Program-made: the position numbers and the translations under genes | Part shown: positions 34,613 through 44,600 of the stretch, piece after piece | Position numbering within the stretch: position 1 is the stretch's first letter | Layout of the letters: every line of letters starts with the position of its first letter | The notes under the pieces: generated by a model | The model's database searches: none | What the model saw: only the letters and a program-made list of their open reading frames with translations | What the model was told of the DNA's origin: nothing | Assembly: GCA_013339765.2 (NCBI GenBank) | Contig: CM023454.1 | Location: forward strand, 38,120,950-38,184,949 | Direction of reading: 5' to 3' | From: Haemaphysalis longicornis | Lineage: Eukaryota > Arthropoda > Arachnida > Ixodida > Ixodidae | Length of the DNA stretch: 64,000 nucleotides

Positions 34613-35531
34613 TGTAAGGTGAAGCGCTCAGTCGGCGGGGACGACGACGACGACGACGACGACGTCGCGGACATATGCCCGTGAAGGGATTGTCCTCGGT
34701 TCGGCACGGCCGAAAAAGACGAAGTGGCAGGTCACACGAGCCGATGACGGTGAACGCGAGGGCCCTATGAGAGTCGGCCACGACGGAGCGGTGACGAGGC
34801 CAGACGGGGACGAGGAAGGACGGCCATTTCTAGTGGGGGAGTTCGGAGAGGACGGTTCGAGGAGAGCGGCGTCCAGGCGCAGATCGAGGGCTAATCGGGT
34901 CTCGGGGACCCAAGCTCGGAGGGATCTACCTGACGCCAAGGCCTCCCCTGACCAGCGTCCTATTCCCCAGTGCCCTGGCACGTGGCAGGCACACGCGCTG
35001 CGTCGTGCCCCGGTCCTGAGCGACCACGGCCTGGAGATCACCGTCTACCGGCGGCTCCCGGGTGCCGACTGCCCGCGGCCTTCCGTGACGTGGCCCATGA
35101 ACGTTCCGGCCACGACCGCTCCCTCAAGTACCGTTCTTGGAGGAGCAGCGACGGAGCTGCACCGTCAACGGCCCAGCACGCGAGACTTCCCGACGCGGCC
35201 CTCAGCGCAACGCACCGAGACACCCCGACGCCCCGAGTCCTACGCCACGTCACGGTGAACTCGTTATGAACTTTTTTGTGGCACATTTCTAGCGCTTAGG
35301 TTTATAGGGTTTCCTGTGCATTAGTTAGACGTTTTGTGTTTTGCTAGCTCCCAGGTAGTCTATGGTCTAAGTATTATTGTCTGCATTGTGCTTTGTTCTG
35401 TAATACATGTTTTCTTTATAACCTCTCAAAGCGCCCTCGTCTGATTAACTGGTGACTGTGTCTACCCGCAGTCGCCACTGAATACACACTACTCAAAACC
35501 TGCAGAGGGGGTTTTTCCTCCCCTCCTTGCA
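34613..35531 (+). mobile_element. Solo LTR of an LTR retrotransposon, 919 bp
   Basis: The insert begins TGTAAGG and ends CCTTGCA, the TG...CA ends with near-perfect short inverted repeats of an LTR. It is flanked by the 4-bp duplication ACGC (34609-34612 and 35532-35535). Removing the insert and one ACGC restores the element's reading (taggccacacgc joined to atgcaacac), which matches copy 3 near 56.52 kb. The first two thirds are GC-rich with a (GAC)n run at 34.64-34.67 kb. The last 250 bp are AT-rich with a TTTATAA box near 35.42 kb. A 163-codon frame (34767-35258) has no recognisable motif. A 4- to 5-bp duplication is usual for Ty3/gypsy and BEL elements. Strand is by convention, since a solo LTR with no internal part cannot be oriented with certainty. 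Confidence 0.9.
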
Positions 35532-35800
35532 ACGCATGCAACACACTCATACCTGCTCACGGGATCTCCAAGACCCTTGTGTAGCAGGTGTGGAGATGGC
35601 CTATCCGTGATCCATGTGCTACTTCAATGCAAAGCACTCCACACAACACGACAGAAACACTTCGCCGACCTCTACAGACAACACATTCCACTACACCCAG
35701 CATTGTTTTTAGGGGATGACCCCATGATTCCTGTACAACGCACCTTTAAGTTTCTTAGGGACATCAAGTTTTTACACCTCATTTCCTATCACGCGTAGTT
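35532..35800 (+). pseudogene. C-terminal zinc knuckle of family A copy 1 ORF2
   Basis: After the solo LTR the coding sequence resumes: PLCSRCGDGLSVIHVLLQC (a CX2CX7HX4C knuckle at about 35.57-35.63 kb), then KALHTTRQKHFADLYRQH and the C-terminus ending in a stop at 35798. Copies 2 and 3 have the same ending. This knuckle belongs to the same protein as the RNase H upstream of the LTR; the two are separated only by the insertion. Confidence 0.88.
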
Positions 35801-36003
35801 GCTTTAAACACGATTTCATGCCACGCACAATCACAACCTGGCCTTTTACACCAGCCATCCTCATTGTCTTTTACTGAATTCATTTGTTTTTTGTTGACCG
35901 GTTTTAGCGTTTACGGTTACATCCTTCATACCTAACCACCGTTTTCGCGCTCTTTGCCCTCGTCGGCCTTGCGCCATAAAACACCAAACATCATCATCAT
36001 CAT

Positions 36004-36016
36004 TTACTTGAATGTA
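36004..36016. repeat. Target site duplication, right copy (family A copy 1)
   Basis: TTACTTGAATGTA follows directly after the (CAT)n tail and is identical to 29790-29802. Confidence 0.95.
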
Positions 36017-36570
36017 AGCTACATGAAACGGCCACATGTCGTTCACTGGGAGAAACTAGCGCGAGAATTGAAGAATATTCACCCCCCAAAACGGGTGAAT
36101 GGCCAGAAAACTACACCGATGCCAGAGAAGGCGCACCCGCCGCCTTTGGCGATCAAACTCCCCACTTCAGTTATCCATGAATTCTTGAAGAGTTAAGGGC
36201 AAATTTTCCGCTGGAGACGCGTATGCCGGGCAACAAGATTGGCACATATTTTCACTGCAGCAAGTTCACATAATATTAAATCCTGGCAATGCTGCACTAG
36301 TTTTTGTGTTAATTTCTTCAAGTGCGCGAGGAGTAACATCATGGCAAGAGTGTTTTATTAGAGCAATTAAGAGCTCCAGGGGTTACATTTCAACTGGAGT
36401 TGTTACAATAAGAACGTCAAAGTCACCAGTCACTGATTGATGCGTGCCATTCTGGAGGGAAGAGGCTCGCCGCTAGGAAGGCTTTACGGGTGGGAAGCCT
36501 TCCTGATAAAAGTGTGACATAAATTTCTTGTCAAGGAATATTTTACCTTGATATTTCCCGGCACGACCTG
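36017..36570. other. No recognisable feature
   Basis: This is the flank of family A copy 1. I see no motif or internal repeat. A perfect short inverted pair (GGAAGGCTT and AAGCCTTCC, 36.476-36.51 kb) could form a hairpin. Sequence similar to a second locus starts near 36.57 kb. Confidence 0.45.
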
Positions 36571-36574
36571 TTGC

Positions 36575-37088
36575 GATGCTCTTAGGCAACCCGGCTTTAG
36601 CGCTCGGGTAAACCTCAAAAAACCTGCAGCTGGTCTTCCGTCATCGAATTCTATGACCCGGCGTGTTCACAGTGGTGAACTATGCGGCTACTTGCAATAG
36701 CCTTTCAGCGAAATCGTGGCCTCTCAAACACCAACCCGCCAGCGGCGTGGCCGACAATAGCATTGCTTGGCTACTCGCACTGCAAGCTTCGGTGGCGTGC
36801 CCGCGCCTTATTGTCATGCCCTTTTTGTGGAGTGCTTGGCGACGCCGGAGATGTCTTCAACAAGCCACATGACGAATATTACAACAGAGGGATGCCAGAC
36901 ATGTTACTAGTAGTGCAACAGCGCCCGGACAAAAGAGCTCTTCGACCCAGGGCGGATGTCCACGGGAGGAGCAAACGGACGCTCTCCTGCTCAGGAGAGG
37001 AGCGGGTCTCTCGTGCGTCGATGTGTATGTGTATGTGCGTGTTGTAGCTGTTATCAGTGCCATGAGTTCTGTGATTGGTGCGTCCTGA
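36575..37088 (+). repeat. Long direct repeat, left copy
   Basis: This is similar in the same orientation to 41000-41778. Matching blocks in order include AGCGCTCGGGTAAACC, TTCACAGTGGTGAACTATG, CAATAGCATTGCTTGGC, GCAAGCTTCGG, CCCTTTTTGTGG and TGCCATGAGTTCTGTGATTG. The right copy contains about 310 extra bp after the second block. The two copies flank the gag-like region. It is either a dispersed repeat in two places or a pair of terminal repeats; I see no TG...CA ends or flanking duplication that would favour LTRs. Confidence 0.7.
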
Positions 37089-37507
37089 CGTCAGCCGAGA
37101 AAAAGGGTGAAGGGAGACGGCGACAACGCACCACTTTAATCTGTCGTGTGCATGAGGGCACAGCCCGTTCTCTGATACCGAGGTGCACATACTTGTTTAT
37201 CAAGTTTTCTTTTCCGTCAAGCTCACCCTCATGACTGCCCCTGCACTACCCCAACCTCTGCCCACTTCGACCAAGCTACCCGGTTCGCAACGCTAGCGAC
37301 AGCGGTGGAATTTGCAAGAGTGGGTGGCAGCTCTGTGGAATGGGCCAGCGTCAGCAACTTGTTGGGGTGCGCCTGAAGCTCTACCTGTCGTGTTCCTAGA
37401 CCTCGCTAGCGCATCGCCATGTGTTGTAGGTTTTGACTGTTTGTCACTGGTTTTTACGTTGTTGTTGCGAGTAGGCCAGGGTAAACTATTGGTGGTGCAG
37501 TATCACG

Positions 37508-38757
37508 ATGGACAAGTTCAGAATGTGGAGCCTCCTCTTAGTTTGTGAGGAGTTGGGTGTTTCTGTTGTCCCCGCAAAGCTTAAAAAGCAGATCCTCGAG
37601 CTTAAGGAGGCCTATGAGGAAACTGTAGAGGAAGCGCAGGAAACGTATGAGGACATTCAGCAGCGGAATTGACTTGACAGCCTAGCGCGGCGAAAAGGGC
37701 AGGCTGAATGGGAGAGCCGAGCGCGGAAAAACCAAACGGAAATTAGTTCCAGAGAAAGAGCGGCTGAGAAAGCACATGACCTCGAGATGAAGGAGTTGAA
37801 GTTTCGAATGTCCGCCGAAAACTCTGCTCCATTCTTTCGTGAATCCGCGAGCCAAAAAATCCAAGAACCTTTGCAGCCGTTCACGGTTGGCGAGAACATC
37901 GCTTGTTTCCTTGTGAATTTTCACTGCACGTGAGAGAAGGCAGGTTTCTCTGACGTTTGGCTCCAAAAACGTTTGGCACTACTGCCGTGGAGGGTCACCA
38001 ATGTAATCGCGCGGTTCAGTAAAGCGGATGCGAAGGTGTATGACAATGTCAAAGCAGCTCTACTGCGGAGAAGGTACCGCCTTTCGGCAGATCCCGCAGC
38101 GCGAGCGAAACCCGCAGCTGCGCAAGAAAGTAACAATTCTTTTTCGTCGGCAGATCGCGAAACGCGAGCTAGATCCGTAGCCCCCACCTCAGTAGCGAGG
38201 CGATTGCGTCGGCAGGTCGCGAAGTGCGAGCAAACTCCGTGGCCGTTAAACAGCGTTGTGAGTCGACCGTCTCGGCTGGTCGCGAAGAACGAGCTGAAAT
38301 GGTAGCCGTGGCAGGAAGTAGCATGTTGGTAGCATCGACACATCGCGAAACGCGAGCTAATTTCGTAGCCCCATCAGGAAGTAGCGAGTCGACTGCGTCG
38401 GCAAATCGCGAAGCGCGAGCTTACTTCGTAACCACGCCGCAAAATAGCGAATCTGTCGCGTCGGCAGATTGCGAAGCGCGGCCTGCGGCCTTTGGCGAAC
38501 AGAGCACTAGCTAGTCGACTGCGTCGTCGGATCGCAGAACGCGAGCCAAACCTGTGGCGGCGCAGGTAAAGGGCGAGCCGCTTGTGTCGGTAGCTCGCAA
38601 TGTGCGAGACGAAAGCGGGAAGTCGGTTAACGAGCACGTGATGTGTCCGGATAGTGACAAAAGCAAAGTTTTGGAACCCTCGTCGGAAACTCTCCAGCAG
38701 TTGACGAACGCTGTGAAGGAGACGCTTGTCGTCAAGCAGAATACGTGTTTGACGTGA
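37508..38757 (+). pseudogene. Ty3/gypsy-type gag remnant with 24-residue tandem repeats
   Basis: The ATG at 37508 opens MDKFRMWSLLLVCEELG with a following acidic helix, ending at a stop at 37670. In further frames come SSRERAAEKAHDLEMKELK, then LQPFTVGENIACFLVNF (37.87 kb) and LLPWRVTNVIARFSKADAK (37.98 kb). The last two correspond to the capsid-like segment (Q-P-F-x-x-G-E-D-I...F-L-x-x-F-E) of gypsy gag proteins found in tick and other arthropod genomes. Instead of a zinc knuckle, the C-terminal part (about 38.08-38.56 kb) consists of 24-residue repeats, and a distinct tail ends at 38757. No protease, RT or integrase follows. At least three stops or frame changes make it a pseudogene. Confidence 0.7.
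38080..38560 (+). repeat. 72-bp coding tandem repeats inside the gag remnant
   Basis: About six to seven units of roughly 72 bp share the core CGTCGGCAGATCGCGAA-CGCGAGC followed by a GTAGCC-C segment and AAGTAGCGAGTCGAC. Translated, each unit gives the pattern S-A-[DN]-R-E-[AT]-R-A-x-[FS]-V-A, about 24 residues long. Examples are STASANREARAYFV at 38.39 kb and SSADRETRARSVA at 38.14 kb. Copies differ by 10-25 percent. Indels in one unit (about 38.19 kb) and a stop at 38512-38514 break the frame. The spacing in multiples of three suggests the repeats expanded while the gene was still translated. Confidence 0.8.
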
Positions 38758-38759
38758 AG

Positions 38760-39230
38760 CTCTGTCAACGAGAACGTGGAAGGCTCAGCGTCTTCAGACA
38801 GGAGCGGGCCGAGGGCGATGACCACTGAAGCCATTTATGTCGGGGCGCTGAAAAACTACAGAGATCACAACCCACCCGTTTGGGGTTTGGCCAGGCTTTA
38901 GAAATAGCAGAAGCTAGGGATGACTCATGTCATCAAGCGGGGCTATTCCTGTGCACGTTGTCTTGCCCGGAGCAACGCGGAAAAGATGCGAGTTTTCGTG
39001 CTCCGTATGGCAAAGAATGTTCAGCGCGAGCAGTGGTTCAGCACAGAAAAGTGGGCTGTGCCATCTTAGAAGCATTTGCAGGCTCGGGTAGCCAGGGTAG
39101 CAGTGACGGCAACATGCCAAAGAAGTTTAATTGCAAGTCACCTTGTATCGGCGCATTGCCACACGAATGTGCCGTAATTTTAAAAAGAACAAAAACGGAG
39201 GTGACTGAAAAACAATCGAGATGAAATTAC
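38760..39230 (+). other. Possible continuation of the gypsy-like internal region
   Basis: The open frame 38880-39224 (115 codons) contains a Cys-poor, Lys/Arg-rich sequence (ARAVVQHRKVGCAILEAF) with no domain I can name. It is in the same orientation as the gag remnant and 120 bp after it, with GC content and style like the gag part rather than the AT-rich flanks. It may be a decayed part of the same element. I do not assign a function. Confidence 0.35.
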
Positions 39231-40990
39231 AAAGCAATACCGTGAACCCTCTCACTTTGTAGCATTCAGGTCTAAGATAGTCAGAAGCGGCAGAGCAAAA
39301 CGAAAACTCACACATCTCAGAGAAACAAAGAGGCCGCTGCCTAGCCGTGAAAAAGGCCGAAGGGCACTATGCCGGAAAGGGCAGAAGGGGGTGACTAGGT
39401 TCTGCAGAAATTCTCGGAGAGCTAGGGGGAAGACGTTTCGGGGCAAGTGTTTTGAGCGCCGACCCATTCGTCATCGTCGGGCGTCCCATTCTGCTCTGAC
39501 CTGCCTTGACTTCAGTACTTTCCGCACGCGAGCCGCGTGCTTTCCCCTTCACTGCAAAGACATCCCTATAGACTGTTTTGTGTACTTTGCAAAAGATGAG
39601 CAGAGGTTGTCGGCTTAAGGGGAAGCGACGTTTAAGCAGACGACACCCGAAAATGTTCGTTTTGACAAGGGCTTAGGATGTTTCCAGGCATTCAAACGAA
39701 TCCGCGTTTGCGTGAATAAACTGCGTACTTTACTCATTTTGTAGTGCCAGTCGTGTTTACCGAGTTTTCGCAATACGAAGGAAGTTACGCTTCTGTTCTG
39801 ATGGTCGTGTTTTGACACCGCATAGTTATTCTTTTGCTTGGCGTTGTAGAAGTTGTTATTGTTCGCAATCGAACTCACCGGGAAGTAAGGGCAAAGTTTC
39901 GTGTTTCATTGGACAAATGGTTCATGTGCGTGACCGTGTAGTTAGACCTTTTGTTCGTCGTTAGTAAAGTAGTTATTGTTCGTGATTGAACACAGTGTAA
40001 GGTTGGCGTATGATGTGTGTCAGTTAGTCTCATCCTGATGGACGGTACGAGGTGGTTGTATCTAAACACCGAAAGTGGCCAGTTGAGTACTATTTGTTTA
40101 TGGTGAGTTCCTGTTTTGAGGCGTTTGTATGTGCCAGTTTGGTTGTCTTGCGTAAGGTTAACCCCAACACAATTTTATGGTTTATTGTAAAGAAGAGAAG
40201 GTACAGGTTGCTCTTGAGGGATGTAGCCGAGCTGTGTGAGTTGGCCTTCTCTAGGTTACCTTTCAGGTAAACGTCCGTATACGTGAAACTTTCCGGTTTC
40301 CATGTTATCGCAGGTTTCATTTTCGTAAGTGTACGTGCAACATGTTATATTTTTATAAGAGTTGTGTGAAGTAATACTTAGTTTTGCTGTACCCTCGTAT
40401 CGGCAACGTAGTTTTGATGTTTGTGCTGTAGGCTGGGGAGAAAGCATCCATTTCCCTGGTGGCCTCGTACGGCAATTGCAGCTACGTAGATCTGACAAAT
40501 GGTCATGGGAAAAATTGGGAATTCTTTTTGAGTTCCTGTTGGCTTCTTCGCTCGTTTACCCCATCTGCTTCATAGAGCTCCTACAGCCCGTTCATGAATA
40601 TTTTGCACTGTTGTAGTTGTTGCTTCAACAACACCCGAAATTGAGGCCTGACACTGAAGTTGTGCCACGAGATGACCGTTTTAATTCATTTCCAAGGGTG
40701 TAATAATTAGAGGGGTCAGTAATTCTTTTATTATGAGGGTCGGATACCACGCATTGTTCGAAGGGGGCTTTCCCAATCGAGCGTCGTTCGACCATGGATG
40801 TCCTGCCGAAATCGTCATTGCTGCAGGAATCTTGTTTTTGTACCTTTTGTTGGTTTACAGAGGAGGCAAAAGAAACAAAGCAGCACTTTTAAAACGTCTG
40901 CCTGGAGCGATGGATGAACCTGGTGACTAAACGCATTACTTCAGCCGAGCCGCAATCAGCCGCTCGTAATCCTGATGCATTGCCTGGCAG
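39230..40990. other. Unassigned sequence between the gag remnant and the right direct repeat
   Basis: I recognise no protein. One local feature is AGTTATTGTTCGTGATTGAAC at 39.97 kb, a variant of GTTATTGTTCGCAATCGAAC at 39.85 kb, a pair spaced by about 114 bp with GTTCGTC-GTTAGT between them. A frame at 40733-40930 includes a hydrophobic stretch (IVIAAGILFLYLLLVY) followed by basic residues, so it resembles a membrane segment, but it is too short to interpret. Confidence 0.45.
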
Positions 40991-40999
40991 AGGCGGTGC

Positions 41000-41778
41000 T
41001 TTTGAGATTATGTTACGCAACACGGCTTGATCGCTCGGGTGAACCACCAAAAACCTCCTACTCGTCTTTCGGCATCATCATCCACGACCCGGAGGGCTCA
41101 CAGTGGCGAACTATGCGGCTATAGACAACAGTCTTCAGCTCCTTCAAACTAATACTCTTCCGTGCCGCGCCCACCTTTATCATATGTACCCCGTTCAGTA
41201 CCCGTCACCTCTATGCCCCCATTGCGGAGATGTCGACTCCGTCTGCCACGCTGTGTTGGCGTGCCCTTAAAACCACTTACCCCTAATCTCTTCTGTTGAT
41301 CAATGGGAGGCGGCTTTGGGCGGCTCCCAACCCAGGTTCCAGAAAACCTTGGTGGAACATACTGCCGAAGTCCCCGCTGGGCTGTGCCCAGTGGTAACCA
41401 CCCGCCCATAAATTGCATACTGCAATAAAACTTATTCAGCCTCAGCGACCTCGTGGCCCTTCAAGCGCCAACTGGCCACTGGCGGGCCTTTCAATAGCAT
41501 TGCTTGGCGTCCCGCACTGAAAGCTTCGGCCTAGAGCCCGCGCCACATTGTCATTCCCTTTTTGTGGCGTGTTTGACGACACTGGACACGTCTTCAACAA
41601 TCCAGTCAATGAATATTAGCACAGATGGATGCAAGACGTCTTAATGGTAGTGCAACATCGCCAAGACAAAGGGGGTCTCCGACACACGCCAAATTTCAGC
41701 TGCGGCTGCAACCTAACGCTTACTTGCGGAGGAGCTTCTATTAGTGCCATGAATTCTGTGATTGGTTCGTCCTATATT
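41000..41778 (+). repeat. Long direct repeat, right copy with extra segment
   Basis: This is the partner of 36575-37088. It matches from TGTTACGCAACACGGCTTGA through GGCGAACTATGCGGCTATA, then carries about 310 bp absent from the left copy (41150-41455), then matches again from CTCGTGGCCCTTCAAGCGCC to TGCCATGAATTCTGTGATTG. The extra segment reads as the end of a retrotransposon and is listed separately. Confidence 0.7.
41125..41455 (+). pseudogene. 3' end of a non-LTR retrotransposon ORF2
   Basis: The reading NSLQLLQTNTLPCRAHLYHMY is followed by CPHCGDVDSVCHAVLACP at 41.22-41.27 kb. This is a CX2CX7HX4C knuckle of the type found at the ORF2 C-terminus of I/R1-like elements. A stop follows directly, then DQWEAALG, a common C-terminal phrase (W-E-A-x-L). 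The segment ends with AATAAAACTTATTCAGC. It accounts for the extra 310 bp in the right-hand direct repeat. Whether this is an insertion in the right copy or a deletion in the left copy is undecided; TTCAGC occurs at both edges and could be a short duplication. Confidence 0.65.
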
Positions 41779-42004
41779 GGTGCACCGGTTTATTATTTCC
41801 AAACACGTTTTCAAAATGTCATAAGTCGCCTCACATGATGCACTCAAACCAGCTAACAACTTGAAAAGTCACCATGGAGAAATAAATTGGGTTTTGATAA
41901 GGTAAACAAAAGCCCAATTCCCTTTCACACGTTGAATAGATGAACGAGAAACACAAAATACCAAAAAAGCTAAAAATCCTACTAAACGTAAAATAATTTG
42001 ACTA

Positions 42005-44600
42005 AAAAATAGGGCCGTGTATATACTGGCTACTACGTGTGCCTTATTGCATAGGTAATATTTGGAGGTTGAAGATAAGCCGTGATAAAAACACTCCACT
42101 ATGCCATAGGTTTACACATCATGGAGAACAGGCACATGGCGCTTTGCGGTTGTAGCATGGTGCCTACAAGTACCTTGTAACAAAAATTACCCATTACGAC
42201 TAAACATCGCTCTGAAATAAGCCATTCTTTATGGAGGAAATTTGTTGGGCGGATTTTGTCTTATCCATGCAGCCTAGGTAATATTTGGAGGTTGAAGTGC
42301 AAGCATGATTCTCAAAAGTATCGACTTTTGCAATAGATTTACACAGGATGGACTAGGTGTTCATCATTGCTGGTGGGGGATAAATACAGCTTAAGAGATG
42401 AGGGAACTCAAACTGTAACCATTACGCCAAAACCACACACAAATACGTGATTGTTTAAAGCACAAAAGAATGCCTTGTGTAAAAAGGCTCATCAATATAA
42501 AATTAGGACTACATAAAGTTTCGATGTTGCGACCAGCCATAGGAAAATATTGCGCTTCCTTATACAGCATTTTTCTACGGGATGGCTCACGTGTTCATGA
42601 TGTTTTGTGGAAGGAGCACGTTGTTTGGTAGATCCGGGAACATAACTATTACCTTTCATGGACAAAAGGCCTCAACCGACTATACCTTGATTTTACACAG
42701 GAACTCATGCCGTGTGTATAATTTCTCCTTGTGGCTAATAACAGAGCATCAGTGGAAGTTGAATATAGACCACGACGCAAAAGAGCACTAACATTCTCAT
42801 ATTTCTATTCAGCGTGGCCTACACGTGCTTGCTGTCTAGCGTATGTAGCATGGTCCCCAAGAGAATCTGGTAATATTAAAACTACACCTTACAACAAAAA
42901 GTGCACTGAAGTTTACCATATTCTTACGACGTATTGTGTATCGTGTGTGTAACTGATTATCCAAACAGCCTATGGTTTCGGGACTACTGGAAAGTTGAAA
43001 TAAAGCCATGACGAAAAATAGCGCATACCTTCGCCATATTTTTGCACAAGATGGCCGGCCTGTGCATCTTGTCTCATGAACAGACATGATCCGAAAACGG
43101 ATTATGGAAAAAAAATTATTACTCACCAATGCTCCCTAAAATATACTATGATAACTCAAAGGAGAGCTTGCCGTGTGTATAATGACTCATCTGGGGAAAA
43201 CACTCTGTAGGAATTTTTCTAAGGTTCAAAATGTTTCGTCAAAAAGCACTTACTATACCATATGTTTAGTAAATTATACTCGTTGTGCATGCATGGAGTC
43301 TCAGAGAAGGGGCATGTTCCAGAAAGTTATCGAACGGCAATATTTTTACTAAAAAATTCCGTGAGATCGCACAGGGATGTTTGCCTTGAGTACCGAGGCT
43401 CATCGAGAAGGCTCACTCGTAGATGATATTTGCAAATTAGTAATAAAGGGCAATGCATAAAACCACTGAACTATGCCGGATCTCAAATAGAGGGTAGCTC
43501 ATAAAAGGGAATGACGTTTAAAAGCTTCTAAGAATATAAATGTTGCCCATTAATCCACGTCTTCCTACACAAATATGCCATGATGTTATAAAGAAAAGCG
43601 GGAATTTGTATTTGGGCTGATCATCATGTTACAATACCTAGGTGATATTCGGTTGCTGGATATAAACTATGAAAAAATACGTGCTGAACAACTGAGCCAT
43701 ATGTTTTGCTGGGTGACACACACCTGCACAGCGGCTGGTGGGAGGGGCGTATTTGCTAAACGGATCTCGGAACATGCAAATCACCCAAACCGCTAAAAAG
43801 GAAACTTTATTATGCCATTTTTTAACACAGGAACCGGTGTTTGCTTGTTATGGCTGTCTATTCAGCATAATGGCTAGAGGATATTTCGATGTTTTATAAG
43901 AGCGATTACGGAAAAGAGCACTAAAATATGAAATATAGTCGACGCATGCATGTGCCTACTAATGCGAGGACGTAGCCTAAATTAATCAGGAACATACAAA
44001 TTTTTTACGCCAAATATTTCAAAATAAAGAAACCCGGCCTTTGCGCAAAACCTCGAACCGTGTTATAAAGTGTCATAGACCCAGCATGTTGCTAGGAGAC
44101 ATTTGGAAGGTGAGCTTACAGGGAAAGCAACCCAGCGCTCAAATATGCCAGACATTTTAAGCAGGGTTGCTTGGGCAACCCTGTATAATCACGGAAGTGC
44201 ATGTTGCCAAGAGAAATGTACCCAAACAATCAGATGCAAGAATGTCACGACTTCAATCCGGAACGCGTTTCGTATGTTTGCAAGCTCATTCGAGTGGAAT
44301 ATTGTGTGGGGAAATTTCGGAGTAAAAAGACGTCGCAACGCAGAATACCTCTAAACTATAGCATATCTGCACGCGCGTTGGGTGACGGTAGCGTGGTGTC
44401 TCGTGGAAAAGCCTTGTTACAAGAGGGATCTGGAACATAAAAATGACCGAAAACTATCAAATATGCCATGCTATAATTCTGGAAATCGCATTGTGGGTAT
44501 GATGCGTGTTGTATGTAACGTAAAGCCTAAGGGTATTTTGTGGTTTGATCAGGGGATACCTCAACAAGCACCTCAAAAATGGCTACAATTCAGGTTGTGA
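42005..44600. repeat. Diverged satellite array, block 1 (monomer about 223-240 bp)
   Basis: A perfect 22-bp match, starting AGGTAATATTTGGAGG, occurs at 42053 and 42276, giving a period of 223 bp. Other phrases recur at similar spacing, although much changed: TTTACACAGGATGG-CT with GTGCATGATGTCTCGTGGAAGG, then GGAACATAA-A-TTACC, GCCAAAAA-CACAC, GCCGTGTGTATAATG-CTCAT and GTTGAAGATAAGCCATGACG-AAAAGAGCACT. About eleven monomers fit. Similarity between adjacent monomers is low, so the array is old or no longer homogenised. Open frames inside it are incidental. Confidence 0.85.

Larger units (their letters stand above)
29803..36003 (+). mobile_element. Family A non-LTR retrotransposon, copy 1 (full length, nested solo LTR)
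   Basis: The element runs from CCCCGCACGGGG to a (CAT)n tail and is flanked by a 13-bp perfect duplication. Its length is 6201 bp, of which 923 bp are a solo LTR plus its own duplication, so the retrotransposon proper is about 5.28 kb. The order is 5' UTR (about 270 bp), ORF1 (30.07-31.41 kb), ORF2 with endonuclease, RT, RNase H and C-terminal zinc knuckle (31.49-35.80 kb), and a 3' UTR (35.80-35.98 kb). The C-terminal RNase H, the CCHC ORF1 and a simple-repeat tail instead of poly(A) fit the I clade. About 355 bp between RT and RNase H, present in copy 3, are deleted at about 33.68 kb. Two further copies are at 49.9-62.3 kb. Confidence 0.93.

Noticed and set aside
34767..35258. A 163-codon frame within the solo LTR
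   Set aside because: It is GC-rich with low-complexity Arg/Pro/Ala content and lies inside an LTR with both ends defined; long frames are expected by chance in such sequence.
36575..41778. A complete LTR retrotransposon bounded by the direct repeat pair
   Set aside because: No TG...CA ends, target duplication, primer binding site or pol genes could be shown; kept only as a question in the findings.
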